The translations under genes and the position numbers were made by a program. Under the pieces are notes generated by a model that saw nothing but the letters and a program-made list of their open reading frames with translations, had not been told where the DNA came from and did no database searches. A stretch of 64,000 nucleotides of DNA. Source: Zychaea mexicana (lineage: Eukaryota; Mucoromycota; Mucoromycetes; Mucorales; Lichtheimiaceae). Shown piece by piece: positions 50,019 to 62,201 of this stretch. The stretch spans positions 1 through 64,000 of the forward strand of contig NW_026516687.1 of assembly GCF_025766255.1 (NCBI RefSeq). Direction: 5' to 3'. How positions within the stretch are numbered: position 1 is the first letter of the stretch; each line of letters starts with the position of its first letter.

Positions 50019-50480
50019 AAAACCATAGTCCCAAACCGTGTGAACGAAATAAAACCATTGCAAGAGAAAGAGACACTTGAAAAAGCGGGGAAAAAACGAA
50101 TTGCAGGAGAAGAAACAAACAAAACAAAAAGAGGAGTATGTAATATACAAAAGACATGGATTAATCTTTTCTCGCGCTATATAGTATATACACATTCGTA
50201 TAGTGTATACTGTGTTGTTGAATTTCGTGAGGAAGGGGATTTGGTGGTAATTGTGCGGTTGCAGTCGTTGTCGTCGCCGTCGTTGATAAGTGGTGATCGG
50301 TCTTTTTTGTTTGCCGGCAGAAAGAAAAAGAAAGACAGTGAAGAAGAAAAAAAAAACAGCAGAAAGATGATGTGTAAGAAAGGGGGTTTCTTGTTTTTAT
50401 AAAAGGACGGTGGTGGATAAGTTTCTTTTAAACTACGTTCAAACCAGTGTTAGTCTTTTGGTTCCAAAACAAACATTCAA
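50019..50480. other. Convergent intergenic region
   Basis: 460 bp between the CHY gene stop and the PP2A scaffold stop, tail to tail. AT-rich with an A-rich purine stretch at 50320-50365; probably 3' UTRs. Confidence 0.55.
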
Positions 50481-53454
50481 TCACCTAGCAGTAGCATTCG
50501 TAGTAAGTGGTGGCCTTTTACCTGCTTCCAATGCTCGGTGGGCAAAAAACCTAACATCACCATCCTTATCGGTGCTAAGCTTTTCCAGCGTCGGTTTTGC
50601 CATACTAGAAACGAGTTCTAACATGGCCTGGTTCTGCTTGAGCAATGGTATCATCGTCTCCAAAGATTTGGCGACATTAAACCGGATATTGGGGATAGGG
50701 TCGCTCGATAATTCAATCACAGTGGGGAGCACAGACTCTCGAACAGTATTTGCTGGTAGTGCATCTGCCATGGTCTATTAAATGGCGTTGTTTAGCATGA
50801 AATCCATAGTTACACACAGCACGTGGTATTTGGAACGTACCGTCAATGCAAAGATGACCGTCATTCTGTGCAAATAATTATCATCGCTCGCCATCTTTTG
50901 CACTCGTGGAATGATGGCTTTTTCCGCCCAGCCAGCACCAAACACTTGGGTTAGTCTCTGGAGGTTTGTTGTGGCTGCCTCTCTGATCGAAAACACCTTG
51001 TCGCGTAACCAGGCCATACACAAATCCAAGAGCTTCTCTTCGAAAAATTGTGCGCCAAATTGCTTTGCCAATAGAGGGATATATTCAATAATAGCAAGTC
51101 GAATGCGCCATTGTTTATCTTCGGATAGCTCGTGGATGGCTGGAAGGAGCGCTTGTGAAAGACGCTCGATTCCGATGGCTACATGAGCATACCCACAACA
51201 TATTTGAGTTAGTAAGCCCTGTTCCTCTCGGGAACTCCTGCTGTGATCGCCACACACGACACTCCATTAACATTGCCTCCAAATAGCTATTGCTACCAAC
51301 TAATGCTATGGTTAATCACCGACCCGACCCAATTGATTTTTTACTTACCCTTGTTAATTTCGTCCAAGCTGGAAATGACGTTCAGCCGCACATCTGGAAA
51401 ATCATCTGTGAGCTGCTGCAAGAATGTAGGCAACAGGTACTCCATAGTTCTATGTATCGGTAAGGAAGAAAAACATCGGGATCAGCATGTTTTGACCCCT
51501 GTCTTTTAGACTATATATATATTCTAGTCATAGTGGGATACTTACGGCATTTGTCCAACGATCACAGCCAAACCGCTGACTTCCTTTGCAAGCGCAGCAC
51601 GGGCATGCTGGTTCTCATCCGCAACGAGATCTCTGACACACGGTAATAGCCGCTCAATGGCAACGTCCTTGTCTACAAGCTGGGCATATCCTAAAAAACA
51701 CATCACCCACGCCAGTAAATGGAACATCATTAGAAGGGACTGAAGCAATGAAATGTTTAAAAAGTCTACCATCGAAAGAACAACCATCATGATGATGGTG
51801 ATGATGATGTGCATACCAGTGATCCGTCCTGCTGCTGCCGTTCTAACTTCACCCTCGGGATCATCCAAAAAGCTAAGGAAAGGTTCAGTAAAGTGTTCAC
51901 GCACAATAGGTTCGCCGAATGCTTGAGCAATCTAAAATTCACCAATATGGAGATATTTAGCGTCTTTTCTACAATGGAACAAATTCTAGAAGATCACAAA
52001 ATTATTATTGTTACCTCAACATATTCGGATGCAACCATGTATCGGACACGCCATGACTTGTCCTCTGCCAACGCTTTAAAGATGGGCAGCAGATGCTGGC
52101 TATTTTGCTCGGATGTGAACATTTTACCGAATGCTACTAAATCTTCGGCAGCCAACAATCGAACAGAGTCCTGCGAATCCTGTGCGAGTTCTTGCAAAAG
52201 CTCTAATCCACCACCAAGCAAATCGTTTGCAGGCAATTGTTGCGCAAATGTCTAAAAGGTGCACACACATAAGTTGTGTGTTACCGACAACTAATGCCCC
52301 CCTCCAAAAAAAAAGTCAGCCAGATCGTTCAACTTACGCTCAATGCCTTTGCAGCGGCTCTTCGGACCATAGGGCTATCGTCACGTACAAGCTGAGCAAA
52401 CATGCTAGAAAAAAGCACACGAATCAGAAACATGTTTCGTACATCTTCCCTCAAAGTTATCACGACCATCATCATGGACAAAGCGATGAAAAACACACTT
52501 TCTCAGTTCAACCTGCACATTGGCCGGAACTCTTTTGTACGTATCAGCATAAAGCCCCGCAGCTGATGTCCGACTCGTGAACCATTCGCCCATGCTCAAG
52601 CGCTTCAGCAGAGGCAAAAAGTATTGCTCGACGTGATTTGGTGCAAGGATGCCAACAAGTTGACAAAGTGATTGAACAGCCTAAGAAATGCACAGTGTGA
52701 GAACGACTCATTCTTTAAACGATACGTCAAAAGACCACCCTTTCTCTCTTCCTTTTTCACACATTCATTACCTTTTCTCGTACTGAGGATTCCTCCACAG
52801 CTGCTATATTTTCCAAAGGTACGAGCAAATGATAGGCAAAATCAAGGCCACCCAAAGATTCAGTCAGGTTGGACAACTCTTCAGCCAATACAACCAAGAC
52901 CTCGTCCTCATCGTCGATACATTCTGATTCATAGAATTGTTAGAAAATAAAACCACAGTTGCTTTGTCTCATAGAGTTGGATTGTATAAAGGAGAAGGGA
53001 AGGAGAAGGGGTTAAGAAAAAGTTGGAGTAAGGAAAAAGTAGATTGGGCAAACGCGTTGTTGTTTTGCATCGGGCACCCATTCATTAATAAAAAAAAAGT
53101 TGTTGGGACGCGTGTATGATGGGAAAAAAGAAAAAGAAGGATCGAGTTGTGTTTTTGGAGGTGTCCAATATTTTTACCTTGAAGGAATGGCAAGAGCTCA
53201 TTACGTGTTCGTTCTGGACCCAATGCCTTGGCAATGACTGGCAAGTTTTTGATGGCATTCAATCTGTATTGAACGTCCTCGTGTTTCAGTTCATCAATCA
53301 ACAAGGCGACGGCAAACAGGTCATCTGACTGGTCTTGTGCATCCTGTTGGTGCTGCTCGGAAGAGGGATTGATGGGGTCTTCGTCCATGTAGTCTGCGGT
53401 AGTGGCAGTAGTGTTGGTGGATGGCGGAGGGGCTGCTTTGGTGTCGACTTCCAT
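50481..53454 (-). CDS. TPD3: PP2A scaffold (A/PR65) subunit, HEAT-repeat protein
   Basis: Ten exons: 53454-53178, 52923-52772, 52680-52499, 52404-52338, 52251-52015, 51931-51817, 51690-51546, 51449-51349, 51178-50841, 50774-50481; phases agree, 635 residues. HEAT repeats run from about residue 45 to the end, e.g. [59 protein letters not shown] and [20 protein letters not shown], the regular PR65 pattern. It scaffolds catalytic and regulatory B subunits of protein phosphatase 2A. The N-terminus adds an acidic Ser/Thr/Gln-rich leader absent from animal PR65. Divergent from an AGC kinase, starts 664 bp apart. Confidence 0.94.
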
Positions 53455-54118
53455 TATGAAGAGAAAGAAGAAGAAAAAAAGTTTTGTGATAAAAAGAAGG
53501 CTGTGTAGTGTTGCGGTGTCTCTGAGGGTAGGTCTTTTAGGTATCTACGCAAAGGTGGTGATGGTGATGGTGATAGTAGTGGTAGTGGTAGTGGTAGTAA
53601 ATATGTAGCACTTTAAAACAAATAGTTTCTCTCTCTCGTTCTCTTTTTTTAAAAATAAAAAGAGAAGGGTTGTGTGTGTTTTTCTTGCTGGTAGACGGAG
53701 AGCTGGATTATGTGCAACGAAGTCTCGCCTAAATCCGATTCAATGTAACCGTATTGGCGAAATCTCTTTTTACGTGACTGGATGATCCCCCCCCCCCCGA
53801 GTGCGGACCCTATTTCTTGAATGAGTTGCAATATGCCTTTCGCATCCCTTTTCTTCTTTCTTTGTTGGAAAACCTCTTTCTTCAACTCTTTTTCTGTATG
53901 AAAACTGACTTGATCCTTATTAAACTCGGATTGGTGGCACGTCGTCTTTGCATTGGGTTTCAGCGTTAGGTTCTTGCATCTTACATTACCTATTATCACT
54001 ACTGCTACTATATCTCTCCCCTCTCTTTCTACCTAACTGTACATTATTTGTTATATTCCAAACCCTTCTTATCCAACAAACCCTCAAGTAACTGTCTCCT
54101 CCTGCTTGTTCAATCTCG
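53455..54118. promoter_or_regulatory. Bidirectional promoter region, PP2A scaffold and S6K-like kinase
   Basis: 664 bp between divergent starts. It contains a GTG/GAT-rich repeat (about 53552-53602), a C12 homopolymer at 53787-53798 and a pyrimidine-rich stretch before the kinase ATG. No specific factor site can be named. Confidence 0.5.
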
Positions 54119-56047
54119 ATGAGTGCTGTTTTCGAATTCGATGAAGCCGATCTGGCCATTAACAGTGGCGATCATGGCGATGACAACGATTGCGACTATG
54201 GCGAGGTTGCGATCGGCAATAGTGGTGGTCGTACCAGCGTCAACAAGGGCAGTATCCTCAGCATTTACAACAGCAATAATGGCGGTCTTGAAAGCGGCTA
54301 TGCCTCAGAAAACGATGCAGCCGAGCCGACCCCAATCGCGGCTGGTGAACGACTGTACGAAGTGCCACTCGCCGAAGACTATGTCTCGTCCTCCGTTCAA
54401 GAATCAAAACGTACACACAAAAAGGCGTGCAAGGCCGACTTTGAAACTTTAAAAGTGCTTGGCCGTGGAGCGTAAGTTTTCTCCTTTTCTATTTTTGCAC
54501 TACATGATGCTTTGACAAAGGATGCTCTCGTTTGGGCCGGTCATGCATTGTCAAGTCTACGCTATGTGTAGAGTCAAAATTAATCAATGACGTATCCTCC
54601 ATGATTGTAGTTATGGCAAAGTGTCACTCTGTCGTCATGTGGAAACGAATCAACTGTACGCAATGAAGGTATTAAAGAAGGCCTCATTGTTTGTGCATGC
54701 GAAAAATGCTGAACATACCAAGGCCGAGCGTGAAATTCTTGAAGAAGTCCGACACCCGTTTATTGTGCAGCTCCTGTATGCATTTCAGACGGACGATCGC
54801 CTGTACTTGATTTTGCAATATGCCATGGGCGGAGAACTGTTCACACAGATGGCTGCAGGTATTTGCGTTTATTTGCTTTTTACCCCTTGCATAATGTCAT
54901 GCTGTTTACTGATTGCTGTTTTTTTTACTACTATTGTCATTGCGATGAATTTAGAGCAAATGTTTTCTGAAGAAGTGGCACGTTTCTACATTGCAGAACT
55001 TGTGCTCGCATTGGAGCATCTTCATTCGCTCGGTATTGTGTATCGTGATTTGAAACCCGAAAACTGTTTGTTGGATGCCGAAGGCCACGTGCTCTTGACG
55101 GATTTCGGTCTTAGTAAACAAGCCCTCGGTGCGGATGGCAAGGCTAATACCATTTGTGGCACGGCCGAGTATATGGCGCCTGGTAAGATCCTAAATCGAA
55201 CGAAGAGAGAGAGGAATCAATGACGTCAATATTGCTTTATAAACTGATACAGACGCGACGAATGCGTGTATTGTGTAGAAATCCTGATGGAGATGCACTA
55301 TGATAAAAGTGTTGATTGGTGGACGTTGGGCATTTTAATGTTTGAAATGCTTACGGGCGATGTAAGTTCTCTGGTATTTCGTTTTACATGTTTAGGCGCC
55401 CACGAACGAAATTGACTCGTTATCTAAACTCTTAATCGCTCTACCTTTATAAACAGACTCCGTTCCGTGCAAACAATAAGAAGAAAACGCTTGATGCCAT
55501 CCAGAACAAGAAACTAAATGTACCTTACTATGTTACCAATGATGGCAAAGATTTACTAAACAGAGTAAGTGGCGGCGGCGTCCTTCTTTTTCCCACACAC
55601 ACAAACGCACCAGGAACAATTTACTTATTCTGACATGCTCGTTTTAGCTCCTCCGTAAAAATCCAAATGGTCGTCTTGGAAGTGGCAATGATGGCACCAA
55701 GCGCGTGAAATCACACCGCTGGTTCCGCAAAATCAACTGGGAAGACCTCAAGGCACGCAAAATGACACCTCCCATTATACCTGTTGTTGTAAGTTTCACT
55801 TTATTCAGACCTATATATGCGCATTCCTTGTCGGTCGATCTCACATGCTAATTCCCAATAATTGTTCTAATAGACCAAACCTGAGCTTGCTGAGAACTTC
55901 TCTGACAAGTTCACAAGCGAGGCGATCAAAGAATCACCTGTGGATAACCATGGAGCATCCCTCGAAGCACATATGAGAGATTACTTTCAAAACTTTAGCT
56001 ACGTTGCTCATTCGCATGTTTTGACAAGTGCTTTTGATAAAAATTAG
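54119..56047 (+). CDS. AGC-family protein kinase, S6 kinase-like
   Basis: Seven exons: 54119-54471, 54611-54858, 54955-55182, 55279-55361, 55457-55564, 55648-55788, 55874-56047; 444 residues. The first 110 residues are acidic and disordered. Kinase domain: glycine loop LGRGAYGKV, AMKVLKK (Lys), [32 protein letters not shown] (catalytic), [10 protein letters not shown] and activation loop [16 protein letters not shown] with the PDK1-site Thr. The AGC C-terminal tail follows, with a Ser-Pro (ESPVD) and a hydrophobic motif FQNFSYV, the TORC-type phosphosite. It resembles S6K/Psk1 rather than PKA or Akt (no PH or C2 domain). Likely a TOR effector; this is inference from motif set. Confidence 0.9.
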
Positions 56048-56666
56048 CTTTTTTGCTGCCATTTCAGCGTATGCACATTTTCCATACTTGATGGATCAGT
56101 AAAAGTTGTCTCATGTGTAATATCGATCCTTCTTATCATCACTTCATCGAGGCAATATCACATTAAGCGTTCTGTAAAGTGGCCGCAGGCGGGAATTCTT
56201 TCCTTCTGTTTTTAAAGTTTTTGTCTTCGCTTTCCACATTTTAACGAATAGTCAGTTCTCCTCCCATACCGAAATTGAGATACAATACTCTTATAATTTG
56301 CAGAAGATATTCGCACCCAAACAAGTACTTGTCCCCATGTTCTGTACCATTTTATTTCTCACTGTAAGCGGGTTTGGTATCAATTGACAACATATTTAGC
56401 TTTACAAAAAAAAGTATCATGCTCCGGAAGAACATATAATAGTAAGGCGCCGATATCTTACATGACCTGAGCCTAGCCCTATGATAAGAGATATGACTAC
56501 TTTATGAAACGCTCTCATTTGCCGTACGACACAACAAATATAGCATAACAGCTGAAAGAAGAAATGGTAGGGAACAATGATGGTTGCCCTCATTCTTGGT
56601 TTTAAGGATGCTGTTCAGAAGGTACGAATCATGGCGCACTTTGCATTTGTTACTCTTTTTGTAAGA
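56048..56666. other. Intergenic region after the kinase gene
   Basis: About 620 bp, no supported gene or repeat. Confidence 0.5.
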
Positions 56667-57403
56667 TTACACTTGTAGCCCAGGTGCATCGATGCGGATT
56701 TGCTGAGAAGCTGTGCCAGTATTGAAGACAAAATGTGCAGCTGCTCCTGGGGAAGCAATACCTGGTAGTATTGAGCAAATTTCACTAATATTGCGTATCA
56801 TAGCATTGGAGTTACTGTGTCAACGTACAAGATATAAAAGAATGACTCATTCTTCCATCAACGTAGCAGCGGCACTACTGTGCAATGGTAAAGAGGTCGG
56901 TCTTTTGGCATATTACTTTTATAACTGATTGATTGCAAGAATGCCAACTATTAAAAGATGTTTATGAGCCTCAAGATGATAACTTGAAGAATTGTCTTTG
57001 CCGCAACGCTTAAACGCAATGTGAATCCCTACAGTATGCGCACTTCCAGCTAACATTACTCACAGTTAGCAAACTCATATTTTTTTTTCTTATTCGCCTC
57101 TTACCCAGCTCGCCCGCTGTGGGAATATGGAGAATTGGAATTTGAGAATGAGAAAAACCATTTGTGGAGTTGAGTAAAGGATAATTGTAGAGGATCGCTA
57201 CACGCGCTGCAAATTTCATTCCATATACCGGAGTTTGTTCTCCATCGACATTGACTGCTTTGCAGACGATCACAGTGGCAACTATATTGTTCGTTGCAAC
57301 TGTCTCCATTGTGCAATCTGGAACAAAATTGATGATCTCGCAGCAAATCTGAACATATATCATCTTCTTGAACGAGCCCTTGAGCTCCTTCCTCGCTTCG
57401 CAT
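56667..57403 (-). pseudogene. Possible degraded gene of unknown family
   Basis: Two coding-looking segments on the minus strand. About 57403-57108 reads KELKGSFKKMIYVQICCEII and GMKFAARVAILYNYPLLNST, ending at a good GTAAGA donor. About 56814-56667 reads AMIRNISEICSILPGIASPG and FVFNTGTASQQIRIDAPGLQ, with a stop at 56667. The sequence between contains stops and I could not find a splice path that keeps the frame (a TGA near 56840 blocks the best one). I recognise no family. It borders the foldback repeat element, which may have removed its 5' part. Confidence 0.33.
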
Positions 57404-57861
57404 GAAGAAGTCTTACATCAATATCAAACATGTACATACAAGTTTAACGGGTGAAAAGTTAAAAGAAACAATTTTTATTTGGTACATTTAACTACTAATT
57501 ACTAATAGGGTGTCGATGTCTTAGCTTCTCTGCTCTTACGCAGATACTAACAGGAGCAACCACGGGAAGGTGCATCGACATCTGCTCCCGTAACCCTCTC
57601 ACCACAAAGCTAGGGTCTTGTCTTGGTCGCTTTGTGGATCACGGAAGGTCGATTATTATTGAGATGCCCAGTCCGGTCTCACCAATCGCGATCACTTACC
57701 TACCCTCACTCACACTCACTCACATTCACACACACAGAAAAAAAGGAAGGGACTTATGATACGTGATCGAAAAGAGAAGAGAAAAAGCGATGAGTCTAGC
57801 CTTGAGAGTCGATGTTGAGAGTCGATTGCCGAGAGTCGATTGCCGAGAGTCGAACGCGATC

Positions 57862-58121
57862 CCCAGTGTCACCCTTGGCTCTTCCCTTGGTCCTGGTGTT
57901 GCCTCCGTTGCGCCTGTCCAACCCTTATTTCCGGTAATCCTGGCTGCCTCCAACTGGTCCCTGCTTGGTTTGTCCAGTCTCGCGTTCAACGGTGTTGGTC
58001 ACAACCGGTCTCCTAGTGGACCAGAGGACGGAGGAATCCTTTTCGGTTTCTCGCCATAGAAATATGGAGTGTCCTTTTGGTTGGATGCCTTGTCTCCCGG
58101 TCTGGTCTACTATGGTGGGAA
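57862..58121 (+). repeat. Inner inverted repeat, left arm
   Basis: About 250 bp, complementary to 58381-58636; shared blocks include CTATTTCCGG-side sequence, GTTCAACGGTGTTGGTCACA and GGTCTGGTCTACTATGGTGG. Differences are scattered substitutions and small indels. Confidence 0.8.
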
Positions 58122-58278
58122 AAACCTAACTAATACAGTAAGTCGCTCCGTGTCAAAACAAGCATCAGCACCCACCCCTACACTTACCTACCCTCACTCA
58201 CATTCACACACACAGAAAAAAAGGAAGGGACTTACCATACGTGATCGAAAAGAGAAGAGAAAAAGCGATGAGTCTAGC

Positions 58279-58380
58279 CTTGAGAGTCGATGTTGAGAGT
58301 CGATTGCCGAGAGTCGATTGCCGAGAGTCGATTGCCGAGAGTCGATTGCCGAGAGTCGATTGCTGAGAGTCGAACGCGAT
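58279..58380 (+). repeat. 14-bp minisatellite, unit GAGAGTCGATTGCC
   Basis: Four perfect units and one variant unit flanked by degenerate copies; the related array at about 57806-57862 has only two perfect units. Copy-number difference between otherwise near-identical blocks shows the array has expanded or contracted. Confidence 0.88.
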
Positions 58381-58636
58381 TCCCACCATAGTAGACCAGA
58401 CCGGGAACAAGGCATCCAACCAAAAGGACACTACCATATTTCTATGGCGAGAAACCGAGAACGATTTCTCTGTCCTCTGGTCTCACTAGGAGACCGGTTG
58501 TGACCAACACCGTTGAACGCGAGACTGGACAAACCAAAGCAGGGACCAGTTGGAGGCAGCCAGGATTACCGGAAATAAGGGTTGGACAGGCGCAACGGAG
58601 GCAACACCAGGACCAAGGGAAGAGCCAAGGGAAGAG
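58381..58636 (-). repeat. Inner inverted repeat, right arm
   Basis: Complement of the left arm. The spacer (58122-58380) holds a direct copy of sequence found at 57700-57861, so the order is X-Y-X'-inverted Y. Confidence 0.8.
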
Positions 58637-60058
58637 CCAAGAGAAAGACCAGGAGGAACCAAGGGAGTGAAGGAAAAAGAAAAATGAAGGAAAGAAAGAG
58701 TGAAGAGAAAAAACGAAATGGCCTGAAAAATGTGGGCGTATTTATATCTTTTGGTATCATCAACCCCTGCAATTCATGGAAAGCAGTGCGCAGCGCACAC
58801 ACGCCCACATGATCATGATAGACTGGCAACTTGCGGTCCAGGCTGTTCAAGGACTCCCTAATACCATTTCCTGAACTTGCTGTTTCATGCTGCTGCTAGC
58901 CTTGTCGCGTAAACGAGTCTCGCGTTCAGCGTGGCGTGCACTATAATATATCAGAAATGCCATTTTTTGAAAGAGGTGTCTTTCAAAATATTGTAACGAC
59001 TTGACGTTTGGATGATATCAACACACCCTCTCCTTTTCTTCAACGATGCTGATGCTCGGCAGAAAAGAAAAGGGGATGTTTTGCTCGCACAAGGCACCAT
59101 AAGGTCCAGCCTACGATTTTCACAGGAGAGACTCCCAGCACTCCGTCTCCCAAGTAGACATCGATTCTCACGCAATTATCGGTTGCCGATCCTCCAAGCC
59201 CGCAATGATGGATGTGGACAGCTTAAACTAAACTGTCAAGGGCAGACTATAGAGCAGCATGGCTGTTTTCAGCATAGTATGCGCGTCATCCTAGAACTAC
59301 TATTATCGATACAGGCTGCTTCTTCAGGTTGATAGTGCTGTTGGGCTTGCTCATTTTCTCATCCACCTCCCTTAGCAGTAGCGACACAAAGCCAATCAGA
59401 CGTGGTGTTTACTTCCTCGGCATGTGTACGGGTGATGTATGATACATGTGAAAAAAAAACAAAACCAAAACAAAAAGCAGGTTTCGGCTGGTACCCTCCG
59501 AAAAAAAATTTTCCTTTCGATTATTTTTGCGAACGAACTACGCGAAGATAGAAACAAAAAAAAAATAGGTGAAAAACGCGTACCAAAGTGTGGTAAAGCG
59601 CGTTGTAATAGTGTTACATACTGTCGCTACGATACAGAAGATCTGTCATTGTTCCCCGCGTTGTTAGCACGGACCTGTGGATGGGAGTGGGGGTATTATT
59701 TTTTTTTTTTTCAAAAGAAGCGGGGTCTTGAACGTGTGCATGAAAAGGCACCCATTTTCCGCAGCGTGCTGCTTCCTCGCTTTTTCTCGATCACATGTGG
59801 TAAGTCCCTTCCTTTTTTTTTCAGTGTGTGTGAGTGTGAGTGAGGGTAGGTAAGCGCAAGGGTGGGTGCTGAGGCTTGTTTTGTAGGCACGGGGCGACTT
59901 CTAAGTAGGTAAGTGGATTGGTGAGACCGCTGGCATCTCAATACCGATCGGACCCTCCGAGATCCATAGAGCGACCAAGACAGAACCCAGCTTTGTGGTA
60001 GAGGGTTCGGGAGCAGATGCCGATGCACCTTCCCGGAAAGCTAAGACATCGACACTCT

Positions 60059-62131
60059 CGTTTTTGGACGAGCCTCTTTAGGAAATTGACCAATTTAAAT
60101 AAAGGCCTTGTTGTTGTTGTCCCCCGTCTATCAAACATGTGCTCTTTGTTATGGTATTAGCAATACTTATCAAGTAAAAGGAAAAACACAAGGACGAAGC
60201 TGATCTTTAAAGCAAACTTCCTATTAAAAAGATTTTCTATACTGTCCCTCGTCTTCAAAAGTATCAATAACCGAAAACCAGCTAGCATTGACAAAAAAAA
60301 ACCTTGCTGGCATAGCAAGCATGAGTTTGTGGGATCGAATGACAGCCCAGCGAGTACTCGTACAACGAGGATCATAAGAACAAGGGAAGTTGTTAGCTGT
60401 GCAATGTCAATATAAGTTGTCGAGGGAATTATTCATTAGCTTGATACTCCACTCTAGCTTTTCCTAGCGATATTATCCAAAAACGAGCATGAAGATCGTA
60501 GTCAAATCCAAGCATAAGTACCGTGATTATTATCCTTGAGTGCATATAGCTGACTTTGCCGGACCAACCGATGGCATAAAACGTATGTATAGCTCAGGTG
60601 GTGCAGGTATCAGCAACATTACTACATCGTGGTATCCTAAATTTACAACACTAACAGAAAACTCCTTCACGCAAAGCGAGCTTGACGAGTGACCGTCTAA
60701 ACCAAATCTAACTAACGCACGACGCGTGTAATATAATAGTCTCTCTTCTATATCTCCTATAAACTACAAAGGTATTGTTCCCGCAAACGGATAGTACCTC
60801 TAACTCAACGTCATTCACGAATCGGATATGCCATAAGGAGAAGAAATCATTAAGATTTCTATCGGAATGATCTATGTGATACATGAATATACTACTACTG
60901 CCTGTCATTAGTATAACACGAATTATTCACACGCCGGCCGGGAATGATGCCAGTTGTAAAATATCGCAAATTAACTGACAGAAATCAGTCGCGATTCACG
61001 CGAGATAAAAAGTTCATTCGTTGCCACAGAAACCAAATCTCCACTGCAGCCAGCACCACTGCCAAAATCACTGGTGCCAAGTCAAAGAGACAACAAGACC
61101 GCTTAGTTCAACAGAACAGATCAGTAACACTTGGATTCTGTTATGTAACAAACGTTTGTCACAATCGATCGACAAACAACACCCGCAAAAGAAACATAGT
61201 ATTGTAGCATACATAAAATAAATGTTCATGTCTCCTCAATAACATGCATGTCAGAGAGAGGCAGACACACGATGATTACCGCGTATGTTTGTTGTTGATG
61301 ATCGATGTTGGTTATCTCTGTGGTTATTTGTATCGTTAGGATATGCTAGAGTATTATCGAAAATGTCCGTCTCCACGATATGTCAGGTACTACCTATTTT
61401 CTGCAGAAATCATCTTCTTCTGCCTGTTTCTGTCTCTCTTCACATGCCACATTTTCTATCATTATGCGATCAATGACGATTTCGCAACCTTACCCACAAA
61501 GTCCGACTTGCCAAAAAGAAAGCAGCCGGTAGCAAAACAGAGATACAGCAGAATCATGTAGAACGAGAAAGAAGAGAAGAAACGGTAACTTTCTTTTGTG
61601 GTAGTGCCCTTGATCACCATTGTCGTCATGAGGGCTGAAATATGTGTGTGCCCTGTGCCCCAAATGGGTAGGACAGAAAACCCTGCTGTGTTGCTCGTGT
61701 GTGTGTGTGTGTGTGTGTGTAGCAATCCACAATATGATATGCGTACTATTAGCAGAGAAGATTATAGTTTGTGAAAAGCTGTCTAATCTTAAAATGCTCA
61801 CCCGTGTACTCGTGTCCCACTTTGGACGATGAAGACACTTGTTCCTTGTGATGATGTGTGTGGCAGGCAAGTCTCGCCACGAACCAACATAAAAGACAAA
61901 TCGGGCGTCAATGCGCATAGATGCGGAGGACGGTGGAGAGGGAGGAGAGAGCGGGAATAACTGCGATGCTGCATACTTGAAGAGGAGATATCAGAAATGA
62001 TGGATGATGGAGATGGACAATCTTGTCTACGCTTCTTTCTGAGGCGTGTAGAATCGTCAGCAGCAAGATAGGATGTCCCAGATAAATGGAATGGCATCTC
62101 TATCTTAACCTTATCTTTTAACACACACACA

Positions 62132-62168
<37 letters not shown>

Positions 62169-62201
62169 CTGTTTGGAGAAAGTGGCTTTTACTTGTTTAT
62201 T
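60059..62201. other. Gene-poor intergenic region
   Basis: About 2.1 kb. A possible exon or gene fragment at 60489-60692 (frame with one internal TGA at 60537) reads HIADFAGPTDG and SSGGAGISN; family unknown. A GT repeat lies at about 61697-61721 and a CT repeat at about 62133-62163. A 110-codon minus-strand frame at 61798-62130 has no domain. Nothing else supported. Confidence 0.5.

Larger units (their letters stand above)
57507..60058. mobile_element. Foldback-type repeat element with terminal inverted repeats
   Basis: The left end begins GTGTCGATGTCTTAGCTT (about 57510) and its complement AGCTAAGACATCGACAC ends at about 60056. The arms are about 57507-57765 and 59806-60058, matching over GCATCGACATCTGCTCCCG-type sequence (one mismatch), the AGCGACCAAGAC and GATTGGTGAGACC blocks, and CCTACCCTCACTCACACTCA. 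The left arm has an extra segment of about 35 bp. Inside are a second inverted pair and a 14-bp minisatellite (listed separately). I see no transposase; an open frame at 59439-59843 is Lys-rich with a Cys-containing stretch (PKCGKARCNSVTYCRYD) and no known domain. A non-autonomous DNA transposon or foldback element is the best reading. No clear target-site duplication. Confidence 0.6.

Noticed and set aside
58279..58380. Short regular repeats suggesting a CRISPR array
   Set aside because: Units are 14 bp in direct tandem with no unique spacers, in a eukaryotic repeat element; this is a minisatellite.
57763..58850. Frames of 75-98 codons in the repeat element
   Set aside because: They run through inverted repeats and the minisatellite on both strands, as expected for repeat-derived open frames.
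59895..60040. 5S rRNA- or tRNA-like promoter boxes (TAGGTAAGTGG, GGTTCGGGAGC)
   Set aside because: The boxes are about 95-125 bp apart, mismatch the consensus and show no foldable tRNA or 5S body; I do not claim a SINE head.
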